DNA of 64,000 nt from assembly GCF_040115645.1 (NCBI RefSeq), contig NC_089542.1, positions 1,612,001 to 1,676,000 on the forward strand, written 5' to 3'. Below the pieces are notes generated by a model that saw only the letters and a list, made by a program, of their open reading frames with translations, ran no database searches and had not been told where the DNA came from. Both the position numbers and the translations under genes were made by a program. Source of the DNA: Euwallacea fornicatus. Its lineage: Eukaryota; Arthropoda; Insecta; Coleoptera; Curculionidae. Shown here one piece after another: positions 23,763-33,796 of the stretch. Positions within the stretch are counted from its first letter, which is position 1. Every line of letters begins with the position of its first letter.

Positions 23763-24592
23763 ATAATAGATCTCGGCCATAACTAATCTTCAAGGGACTT
23801 GTCGTTCGCTGTATGCCGACGTTCGTTATAAGCGACCCGGGAAAAAACTTGTTGACTCGCAATATTCGTTTTAACCAAATGCCAATTACAGAATTTTTCG
23901 TTGTAACAAATAGATAATAGATACAGATTAAATGAGAAACGAAACAACAAAAAATGAAAAAAATACACACAAATCTTAAATAAAATCGAAGTTTGTGCAG
24001 AAAGGAAGTCCGTAGGTTGACTGCACCTTATGGTCTTTGAATCCCTTCGGTTAGTTTGTTTTACAAAAGATCCCTCACATTAAAAAAAAAAGCATTTTTT
24101 GGGTAAGTTATCTGTGCATAATATGCTGCAATCGTCGAGGCAAAAAGGGCCTGTTGCGCTGTGGAAATTGAAACTTTATCATTCCTGTCAACTTCCTCCT
24201 CATCACTCCAACCGTTTTCATATTGATCATGAGCAGTTACTTGAACAATGTCAATATCATTAGGAAATGCAGCAACTTCCATCTATTCATCAATCATGTC
24301 GTATTCATTTAGGTTAATTGCCTCGAAATCAGAAATGTGCTGATTCTCGGCCCATTCGCTTAACTCCTCAGCAGCTCGCTCACAGCAGAACCTCCCGTCG
24401 GTGCGCTATAACCGAGCTCAAAGCTTCAGAAAATAAATATGGTATGTTATAACCGTGTGTTCGTTATATCCAAGATTGCTATAACCGAATAGGAATACAT
24501 TAGCTTTATACGAAGTTGGGCAGGATTTTTCGTTCGGTCGATATAACCGAGTTTTCGTTACAGCACGTGTTCGTTAAAGCCGAGTTCTACTG
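23763..24592 (-). mobile_element. Pogo/Tigger-like DNA transposon relic
   Basis: The right end, reversed, begins CAGTAGAACTCGGCTTTAAC. The left end, near 23764-23783, reads AATAGATCTCGGCCATAACT, a diverged match. Near the right end the motif of 'TTATAACGA/CGGTTATA' type words recurs several times, as is usual in subterminal regions of this group. The only protein remnant is a minus-strand frame (24061-24282) rich in Asp and Glu. The left boundary is approximate. Confidence 0.5.
24061..24282 (-). pseudogene. Acidic tail fragment of a pogo/Tigger-like transposase
   Basis: The frame contains DQYENGWSDEEEVDRNDK, an acidic stretch like the C-terminal tails of Tigger/Jerky-type transposases, and no catalytic motif. 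Its place between two inverted ends of pogo/Tigger type is the main support. The CENP-B-like DNA-binding domain and the DDE core are absent. Confidence 0.35.
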
Positions 24593-25604
24593 CATTTAAT
24601 TCTAATCAATAATTTTTAACGTGGATTCATCTTCTTGCGATCGCTAATCGTAACGAACAACGATGGTGAGTCAAAAGCTATTGGGAACACTCATCCTCGT
24701 GATTGTAAAGAATTCTTGTTGGAATTTTAGTGTAATACACCAGCCCTAGAAAAAAGAGCAAAAGAAAGAGATTCACTACCTCTAATAGATTTATCGGTTC
24801 GCAGGAATTAATAAAGCTAATGAAATTCCACTCAAACTGCACCGTTGATAATTATTCGAATTGAAATTCGGTTTTATCCGTCTGTCGTTTCAGGTATTTG
24901 AATGACGCACCATTCGGTGCCTTTTTGGTAACGCGTCCGTTTAATTAAATTGTACGGAATCGATGTGCAATGGGGAAAAATAATAAAATATGAGTCCGAG
25001 AGCGCAAAATGGAGAGAACGGATGAAATTCCAAGATGCCTTTGATTTGAAAAATACATCTTTAATTCGATTCTCGTAATTCCTTTCTCTTCGGCTTTCAG
25101 TCATTAAAATTAAAGCGCTCAAGCTCCGGATTTCGCTACACTCTTCTAAAGGTTCAATTAGATTATCGGCAGCGAGATTGAGTGAATGTTGCTTCGGGAT
25201 AAAGACAGCGTTTTATGGGAAAAAGGTCGGTGAATGATGGGTTTGCACTGTAATGAATCGCACTCTTAACGCTTCATATTCAGTACGTGTGTCTAACCCA
25301 CTATCATACATTTCTTTGATGGATTTATTTTGTTCGCAGTAATGCATTTAAGATTCGCTTCCCCATTACTAGGATGTTTGTCATATACAATTGAACCCGC
25401 AGGTATAAGGGAATAAATTGTAAGTGGTCCACTCCGAAAAAATGGTTCACTCTAGCGTTATCGCAATATTGGAGATGTGCCGTGGCAAGTAATATGTCAG
25501 TCGCATACCGTCTCATTCAAGTTACAGACAGATTTCCTGACAACACTTATTACAACATAACAAGTATTTGTACACTTCATAATTGAAGGCACCTCACTGT
25601 CGTA
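24593..25604. other. Gene-free stretch
   Basis: Only short chance-like frames on the minus strand (24874-25122, 25325-25516) are present. I saw no repeat ends, splice-bounded peptides or RNA genes. Confidence 0.5.
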
Positions 25605-27192
25605 CATAAAGTTGCGGTCAAAATACTAGCAGTGTCTCAATGGATTTGAAGGAAACGCAGACTTTGCGTTTAAAAATTCCCTGAATGCAGAAAAAATTCC
25701 ATATTCAAATTTATCAACATTCATTTCAAATATCACACAAAAAGCTATTTTGATAAAACATGAACAAACGAAACTCCAACAGTATACAGTAGCGATGTCC
25801 AATCTTGAACGGACAAAATAATAGCAGTTTTCGAAATTTCTTGACACTTGTACAAGTTTTACTTTTTTTATTCGTAAATAATTCTTATTTTCGTATTATG
25901 TACACGACTATCAACGAGCATTCCTATTTTCGAAAAGATCGTGGGAAGAAAAGAGCCTTGTTCCGCAGAAAAGCGAGATTTAGTAAAAACAAATGGCGTA
26001 ATGAGGGCAAACCGTACTCAGAATTTCGAAATGTTTTGGATTGTTCAGCGAAAACGGTGAGAAATGCTCTAAATTGGCAACCTAAACCCGAAATCTGTGG
26101 TCGGGAAAGGAAAACGACCACTAGAAAGGGCAGAATTATGATGAGAGTTGCAAAAGCCAATCCATTTGCCTCTTCTTCTCAACTCCTGTAGACAAGGAGT
26201 GGAAATATTTCAACGAGAACCATAAGGCGGCGCATTCCAGATTTTAGTCTATTAGCAAGAAATCCGCGAAAGGTACCTTTGCTCAATAAAAAACGTTAAG
26301 AAAAAAACATTGGAATTTGCAAGAGCACGTTTAGACTGGCCGCGTATAAAGTGGCGAAATATTCTTCGGTCAGATAAAATTAAGATCGTATTGTTTGGAG
26401 ATACTGGACGCATAGCTTATGTCCGAAATCCCCCAGAACCCCATCAACCTGAGTACACCCTTAAAACCCTTAAACATTGAGGTTCGAAAAATACGGCGCG
26501 GGCATGCTTTTCCTATTACGGAGCAGGACCTATATTTTGAATAAAAAAGCAGCATAACTGCCAGAATTTATGTTGACATTTTGAGGGAAGTTATGCTCCC
26601 TCATGCGCGATATGAAATGCCACTAAGATGGGTTGTGATGCAGGATAACGATCCGAAGCATGCTGGCCGGCTTTGCAGACAATTTTTAAACGATGAAAAT
26701 TTTAACGTATTAGTTCGGCCAGCTGAAAGTCCGGATCTCAATCCTGTTGACAATCTCTGGAACGACGTCAAAGTTGCTCCGGTAAAGGGGAAGTCCGAAA
26801 ATCAAAACGATCTTCGAGCTGTAGTGGAAAATTCTTGGAAAAACACTCCTCTTGCGAGATGCGAAGGCTTGGTAAATTTCGTGGGTCGTCGATGTGAAGC
26901 TGTCATTACCAATAAAGGGTTGACAATGAAATATTGAGATTGAGAGGACGCGTCTGTCTATTTTTATAAGATTAATGAAATTCTGCTATTATTTTTACCA
27001 TGGTGTTTTGTGAATATTTTTAGTTTCCCTTTAACTTTCAAGGATATGCTTTAATTTTTACTTATCACAATAAATAATTTTATTTATAACATAAAATAAC
27101 ATCCTCAAGTTTTCTTAATTATCGTTAAAAGCTCTTACTGTATATGTTTTTGGTAATTTCTTAACGAACTGCTATTTTTTTGACCACGACTG
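25605..27192 (+). mobile_element. Tc1-like transposon with two candidate left ends
   Basis: The right end, reversed, reads CAGTCGTGGTCAAAAAAATA followed by GCAG, next to TA at 27193-27194. Two left ends match it. An outer one at 25605 contains GCGGTCAAAATACTAGCAG. An inner one at 25786 starts CAGTAGCGATG and contains GGACAAAATAATAGCAG. The transposase starts right of the inner end, so 25786-27192 (1,407 bases) may be the element proper and 25605-25785 the remnant of another copy. Confidence 0.8.
25868..26937 (+). pseudogene. Broken Tc1-like transposase with a clean C-terminal half
   Basis: The N-terminal part keeps a basic helix-turn-helix-like region (SKNKWRNEGKPYSEFRNVLD, then CSAKTVRNAL). 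It is followed by stops and a segment with LDWPRIKWRNILRSDKIKIV, which carries the first catalytic Asp. From 26581 a 118-codon frame is intact: QDNDPKHAGRLCRQFL holds the second Asp and ESPDLNPVDNLWNDV the third position, which here is Asp rather than the Glu usual in Tc1. It ends KGLTMKY and TGA. Stops in the middle make the gene inactive. Confidence 0.85.
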
Positions 27193-27194
27193 TA

Positions 27195-28365
27195 TCGTGC
27201 CGCTTTCTTGGGAGATCGAACGTTCTCTCAATCTGCTCTGAGTAATTATCAATGTCGATCGTCTCATTCACTCATCTCCCCCATAAAGGGTACAATCCCA
27301 CTGTCACGTGCGCAGTTTCAATATTTTTCGCGTAAGTCTTCTTGACGCGCCATAACAACAACTATAAAAGTAATTTTCATTATAAATGTTTGAAAATACC
27401 TAATATTTGTCTTCCAGCAAATCCTGAAAGTCTGATCTCAAAGTGTAGTGTCGGAATGCTATATTGCAATTCCTGCAGGGGAATGTAATACGCCAAGACA
27501 ATCCGCTCAAGTTTATGCAGCCGCGAGGCCTTAGGTGGCAGGAATACAAGACATTCCTCTTCGATTTGCATACTTCCAAAGCTAGGTTTATGAGGCGGCC
27601 TAGTTCTTCGGACACTGGCAAAACGTAGCTGCTTCGCAATGTTTTAAGCGAACAAATTCTCTTAATAAAAAGGATGTTTCGTTAAAGTTAATGGAAGTTG
27701 TCGAGTGGAGATCCTCGACGAGGAGGCGAAACTTTAATGAGATCGCTATGACCCTGTTCGAGTAACGAGCTTATATCGGATTCTATATAAATTCCTATTG
27801 GCTAAAGCAATAAAAATTCATAAATGATATATTACGTTCTCTGTTTCGTGGATTTACATTTTATATTTATCTGCGCAAAAGTAAAATATGGCCGCTTTTA
27901 TGCGTATTCCGCTCGAAAAAGCGCACTAAATATAATAGCTCCATCCACCGTGAAATGCAGAATAATTCTTTGGGATTTGAGTTTTGGCCGTTACTTTTTG
28001 ATTTGGTCGCTTTGTGTGTTTAATAGTTTTAATCCCTCGCTCCGTTCGTTTGGAAAATGTACAGAACAGTCGCTCGTATGAGCATTGAAATGTTGAGTAA
28101 ATGTATTGTTTCCTGTAATTTTTTCTGTACGTAAATATAAAGCAAAATGATATGTATAAAGCTGGTGATGCGAACGTCGCGCAAGTTACCACACAAGCGC
28201 CGAAAAGTCTTTTTCTAAACGATGAGACATTACAACCAGAATTGATTATGAAGTACCCATTCGCTTTCGCAGCGGATCGTCGCTCGTTATCACAAATTTG
28301 AAACATTGATAGTAACCCAAGTGCGGTGACGCAGACACGTGGTGACACTACAGTATTAAGCCATA
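27195..28365. other. Gene-free stretch
   Basis: Overlapping minus-strand frames at 27380-27639 and an 85-codon plus frame at 27824 have no recognisable domain. I saw no repeat ends or splice-bounded conserved peptide. Confidence 0.45.
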
Positions 28366-28367
28366 TA

Positions 28368-29386
28368 CGGTTGTGAGCAAATGTATGAAATTTTTTCAGT
28401 AAATCATATTATCATGTCAAAATAGTTGATTGTTGAAAAATAAACATATTAACAAAAACCCAAGTACATGTTCAACAATATTATACACAAAAACAAATAA
28501 GTTCGTTTCTACGAATATCAAGAAAATAAGAACAATAGATTATGCTGGACAAAAGTATGGAATACTTCGTAAAATCCATTCTAAGCAATACAAAACTTAA
28601 TTATTATATGTAATTTAAATAAACCAATATATTATGGCGAGTCCATGACAACGTGACATCGACGGTGCATAGAGTCGATTAAATTTTCACAAATGGAAAT
28701 AGGAATCTTCACCCACTCTTCCTGCAGAACCTTCCACAACTCATCCCGATTGGACACATTCCTGCCTGGAACTTTTCGTTTTAAATGTTTAATCCCATTT
28801 CGCACAGCCGACGATGTACAGTGCGATCGCTTATATTAATGCCACCATTGTTAGTAATTTCGCGCTCCATAATCCTGAAGGACTTCCCGGGATTTGCAGA
28901 TGATATTTTTTTAATCCGTCTATAGGTGATGGCATTCGTTTTTCGTGGGCGTCCGGGTTTTTTGACCATTCTTTACGTCCCCATAAGTGACAAATTTTGT
29001 TAAAATTTTGGAAGCGGACTTTTGGCTGATTTTTAACGTCTTTTTGGTTGTAGCCATCGCGCGACACTTGGCCCATTGAATTTCGAAAGCGTTCCGAAAA
29101 ATACATTTTCTTTGGCATGTTTAGTATAAAGTGCACCACACAATCGGACTGAATAACTGATAATGTCCCCATAAACAACAACACTACATAGTATTCCACA
29201 CCTTTTTCCAACAAAAAAATTGTTGTAAACAACACCTCTTTTCAAAACAACATTCCTAAGCGAAATATTGTACGGTGAATTTAGGCACATACCTTTGCCT
29301 TAACAACAAACTTTGGAGACGTAAACAAAGATGATCACCAAGATAATGTTGCTTCAAAAAATATTTCGTATTTTTGCCCACAATTG
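28368..29386 (-). mobile_element. Internally deleted Tc1-like transposon
   Basis: The left end CGGTTGTGAGCAAATGTATG pairs with the reversed right end CAATTGTGGGCAAAAATACG. Both lie next to TA (28366-28367 and 29387-29388). The length is 1,019 bases compared with about 1,500-1,550 for the other copies in this window. The missing part is the catalytic core of the transposase. Confidence 0.85.
28632..29118 (-). pseudogene. Tc1-like transposase with its DDE core deleted
   Basis: Translation starts MPKKMYFSERFRNSMGQVSR (29118). After a frameshift it continues with an AT-hook-like GRPRKTNAITYRRIKKISS and ISDRTVHRRLCEMGL, the two N-terminal DNA-binding subdomains. A second frameshift follows, then VSNRDELWKVLQEEWVKIP and the end SMHRRCHVVMDSP, which is the extreme C-terminus of Tc1 transposases. 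The roughly 200 residues with the catalytic Asp/Asp/Glu that should lie between are absent, with the junction near 28755-28770. Confidence 0.85.
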
Positions 29387-29388
29387 TA

Positions 29389-30901
29389 GGTCCCACCATT
29401 CGGTACTACAGCTTGAAAACACTGGAAACGGGTAGAGAATCCGAGAGGGAAGTCTCTTTTACGTCACGTGGTCGATTGTTAACATTACTGATGGTGAGGG
29501 AACGAAATTTCTTCTTACAATCATAAAAAAAAGAAATAGAAAAAGACGCTCTGACATTCTCATCCGAATCAATTTTTGTTCCCCCACTGGCTGTCGGGGT
29601 AAATCACTCACCGTCGTGTATATTGGTGGAAATTGTTGGTAACGACCGTGAGAGTGGAGCAGCGAACTTTCCCTCACATCGGCAATTGCAAACGAACCCA
29701 GTACCCCTCGCTATCGCAACTTCTTCACTGTCGACTCGGCCTGCGCACCATGCGGATAAATACAGCACACGTTGAGAGTTCAATTTCATCGTTCGAATTA
29801 ACCGCTCGACGGGCCAAATATCTGCTTGGATCAGACATCATCTTTAACCCCAAAATACCTCACAAATATCGTGGCAACCAGTCCGTTTGTTTCAATACCG
29901 ACGGCTTAGATCGTTAACTGACTCGAAATCCAACGATTCCAGGACCGATCCGATGCAAATCCCCGAGAATAAGGGGGTCAAGTGTTATCTTGACCTCCCA
30001 TAAACCTTACGAATAATCTCTATTTGAGAGACAATCGGATGGCACTGGAGGTTGGCGCGACTCCAGAGGGGATGATTAAACTTTATAGAGAGTATTGAAA
30101 TTGCGCGTCGTAAATACCTGGATATAGTAGAAGATTGATGCGGTTAACTGTATGTGGAGGAAGACAATAAGTTGCCGAAGCAGTTGAAATAAAGGAGAGT
30201 TTTTACGACGCCCATATCCTTGTGCAACGAATTTTTATAACCTCCGAGTTTCCCTGCAACTCCGTTGTTATTTTACGTCCTGCGAAAGTTTGGCTGCTTT
30301 CCAGACGTGTAACACTTTGTGTATAAACCTCTAGAATATCCAATACTGTTACTGTTATTTCCATGCTCCTGCTGAAGTGTAGGGACGAAATAATTGTGGC
30401 AAAACATCGGCGAGATAAGCTGCTGGAGCTTTCTTAACACGGTGAAATTGTTATAAATGAAGCTGATTGCGCTATACCTAATTCTGTAGTATTCCGGATG
30501 ATGTGCGAGGATGAGGGCGTTCGAAGTGCCGGGGAGCATATCACCGAATACACACGTTAAAAACAAAACGATTCTCCTAAAGCGAAACGTTTTAGTCGCT
30601 TAGATTAAATTCTACCGCAAGACTGATTGCTCTTCCCTCGCAGTGATGTTTTCAATTTATTAAAACTTCCTGAAGACGTAACGCATGATGCCCGGAACAA
30701 GAGCTCCCCTTTACAGGTATTGGTCCGGAATAAAATAAATAAAACATAGGGTGAACGTATTGCGATCCGGAAATAAGCTGTCGGTATCAGTGTTTCAATT
30801 AAAATTCACTTCAAATTCTGGCTTTACCGTTTGTTTTCCTCATCATTGCCAGATTACTGCTACAATACACTCATTTCGCAATTTCGAACTGCTTTGAAAT
30901 A
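29389..30901. other. Gene-free stretch
   Basis: Frames at 29633-29917 (plus) and 30273-30566 (minus) have a more mixed composition than most, but I recognise no domain and find no convincing splice borders around them. There are no repeat ends. Confidence 0.4.
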
Positions 30902-31126
30902 TACAGCGACCAGTAAAGGTATTCACGCATCTCTGACGCTCGTTCAACAAAATGAAATAACAATATGACCCGCATAATCTAACACGATCTAATCGCTTTT
31001 TGCCATAGGGCAACATGTAAATAACTAATCTAAAAAATATATTTTTTTTTACTAGATCATATTGCTTAGTGCCGTTGCGAAATGTTTACAAACATGTCAT
31101 AAAATTGGCCTGCAAAAGTATTCATA

Positions 31127-32616
31127 CAGTATCGAACAAAATTAAATTGACTATGTATTAATAAAAAAAGGAAATAATTTAACAAGGAAATATAATTTTT
31201 TCTGCGCTATATTGTTCACATGGCCAGTATCTATTTCCATTTAAATTATAATTCTATTTACCTACAATTAAATGAAAGTAATAAACATTCTAAAAATAGC
31301 ACGTATAATTTTGCAACAAAATTAAATCGGCCTAGGGAAAATATGTACAAAATCATGGTCAAACCTAATATACAAAACATAATTTTAGTGTTTTGTCCAA
31401 TAACCTTTGTTTTTAATAACTTCTCGACATCTTTTTGGCATGAGATTACAAACTGATTCACTATCTATTGAGTTCAAGCCAACCGAATTTTTCTTGGAAT
31501 AATTAGTCTTTGTTAGTGATGGTTTTTATTAAAATTTTCTTCTCCGCTACTCCCCCCCAAAGGTTATCTATTGGACTGAAATCCGGAGATTGAGCAGGCC
31601 AAGTTAAGACTTTAGCTTTGAGGTCAACAAACCATTTTCGTAACCAATTCGACGGTATGCTTCGGATCATTATCGTGCCGAAAAATAAATTTAAAAAACC
31701 CTCTCTGCATACGAAAGCATCACGTTTACCCTTATATTATAACAGATAATTCGATCTATGTTTCCCTCTATGCTGTGAATAGGATCTATGCCGAATCCAG
31801 GAAAACAGGTCCACGCCATTATGTTCCCTCCTCCATGTTTTATTGTGATCGAAACACACTTGGGACGTAATCTTTGGTTGCCTGGATGGTGAACAAATCT
31901 TGGGCCCTCAATTTTAAATAAACTTAATTTTCATTCATCTTTAAACAAAACTTTCTTCCAGTCCTCCGCTCTCCAATTGGAATGTTGCTTAGCAAGCAGG
32001 CACTATCCTTGCCTGAGTATTCTTCTTAATTAATAAAGGTTTTTTTGCTAGTCTTTTTCCTGAAAGGCCAGCTTCTACCAACCGTCGCTGAATTGTTCTG
32101 GATGACACATTAGAATTCATTAATTCGATTGAAATTTGGGATGCCGGTAACCGCGGATTTTGTTTTATCCGATAATCCATCCTTTTTGTAGCTTTTCTTC
32201 TCCCACCACCCCGTTTTAGGTTCACTACACAACCACGAAGCCTAAATCTTTTTAACAATAAATGATACAACTTGTTTCGACGCATTGAATTGTTCACTTA
32301 TTAATTTATGACTTCTTCCAGCTTTACGAGCTTCAATAGTTTTTTCTTTGAGTTCTAAGGAAAAATGTTTTTCTCTGAGCATTTTAGAGACCATGTAGAA
32401 TTAACGCCCAATTTTTCGACGGCGAATTTCTAGAAAAAATGGACAAACTAAAATGCTCGATTTAATTTTGTTTCCACAATAACTCGTGGATTTTTAAACA
32501 TTTGCAAATAATGTTTATGGCACCAAACCTAACAATACACTTTTTTTGTTCGAAACATTCTATTGTGATTTATATACGAGATAAGTAAATAGTCAATTTA
32601 ATTTTGTACAATATTG
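31127..32616 (-). mobile_element. Inner Tc1-like transposon inserted into the outer one
   Basis: The ends are CAGTATCGAACAAAATTAAA and, reversed, CAATATTGTACAAAATTAAA, continuing TTGACTAT on both sides. The TA target is duplicated at 31125-31126 and 32617-32618 within the left part of the outer element. Its 1,490 bases are complete from end to end, and its transposase is on the opposite strand to that of its host element. It inserted after the outer copy was already in place. Confidence 0.9.
31385..32382 (-). pseudogene. Broken transposase of the inner Tc1-like element
   Basis: It starts MLREKHFSLELKEKTIEARK and keeps a helix-turn-helix (SEQFNASKQVVSFIVKKI) up to a stop. In another frame a 102-codon piece carries ISIELMNSNVSSRTIQRRLV, the second DNA-binding subdomain, and KRLAKKPLLIKKN. 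Farther on are DNDPKH and the QSPDFSPIDNLWG block, whose last catalytic residue is Asp in place of the usual Glu. It ends near 31385 with KNKGYWTKH and TAA. At least three frame breaks prevent a full protein. Confidence 0.85.
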
Positions 32617-32771
32617 TACATTTGCGTCGGGACAGTAAAACAAATCTGAACCTACAAGGAAAACGATCGTATCTACGCGTATTTATTGTTGAATTATACA
32701 AGCTGGTAATGGCAAGTGAACGTAAATATTAGATCAGGAATTAAATTAAAAAATAATTATGTCCAGACGTA

Positions 32772-33530
32772 ATGGACCGAAAATTTGGAGAAACGACAAT
32801 TGCTGAACAATGAATGATGATCAGGTTACATAAACGAAATAAATCATATCGAGAAATAGGGCAAATCGTTAATAGGAGTTTTGCAACAATCCAAAGCACT
32901 GTCAAAAAGTTTTAAAGTGAAAACTCCGTTGTTAATCGCAGACGAGCACGACGATCAAGAAAAATGAGCGTTAGAGAAGAGAGGAAAATTGTACGAGAAG
33001 TCGAACAGAATCCAAGAATACGTGCTACACATATAGCTAGAAGGACTGAAGAAATGTTTTCAAAAAAAAGTAAAATCCGATACTGTACGAAGGATCATAA
33101 AATAAGGTAGATACTGTTCAAGAGTGGCTAGAAAGAAACCTTTTATTAATGAAAAAATAAACAGAAATGTTCATTATTCCATGGATAAAATGGTTTATTT
33201 AAATGTTTTAAAAAAATAATGTGAAACAGCGTGCTGAAAAATTAAACATGCCTCAAATTTATTAATTTTACTAAGACAATGGTTAGCCTATAACATACCA
33301 AAAACTGTTAAGGCTCCACGCCAATCGGCAGACATCAATCCCATAGAAGATTTATAGTATGAATTAGAGAAACGAATCAGGAAACGTGAAATAACCAACA
33401 AAAATGACTTGAAACAACTTTTCAAGAATGGTTAAAGATTGATTCTTCTGTAACACGAAACTTGGTCGAATCGATCCCTCGACGCTCAACATCTATCATT
33501 GAAGCTAAACGCCCTGCCACAAAATATTAA
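32772..33530 (+). pseudogene. Broken transposase of the outer Tc1-like element
   Basis: Reading begins MDRKFGETTIAEQ, then a stop, and continues RLHKRNKSYREIGQIVNRSF (helix-turn-helix). RKMSVREERKIVREVEQNPR and RATHIARRT form the second subdomain. The middle of the gene, including the first catalytic Asp, is shortened and full of stops. The C-terminal part keeps SADINPIEDL with the final Glu and ends RRSTSIIEAKRPATKY and TAA. The ORF is not usable. Confidence 0.8.
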
Positions 33531-33796
33531 TATCATATATCATAATTTTAATTCGAATTAATTACATTATGTATGAATACTTTTGCGGTTTAATTCTATG
33601 ATATATTGGCGCAAACATTTTGCAGTAGTACTTATAAACAATATGATTTAGTAAAGAAAATTATTATAGATTAGTTGTTACACGTTGCAGTTTATAATAA
33701 AATTAATTATATAATGTTACAATATATTGATCATACCGTTATTTCGTTATGTTTAACAACTTTAAGGGTACACGAATACTTTTGCTGGCCACTGTA

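Larger units (their letters stand above)
30904..33794 (+). mobile_element. Tc1-like transposon interrupted by a second Tc1-like transposon
   Basis: The outer ends are CAGCGACCAGTAAAGGTATT and, reversed, CAGTGGCCAGCAAAAGTATT. They are flanked by TA at 30902-30903 and 33795-33796. The 2,891-base span includes another complete element at 31127-32616. Removing that and one TA leaves about 1,400 bases, the normal size of a single element. The outer transposase remnant is on the plus strand to the right of the insertion. Confidence 0.9.
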
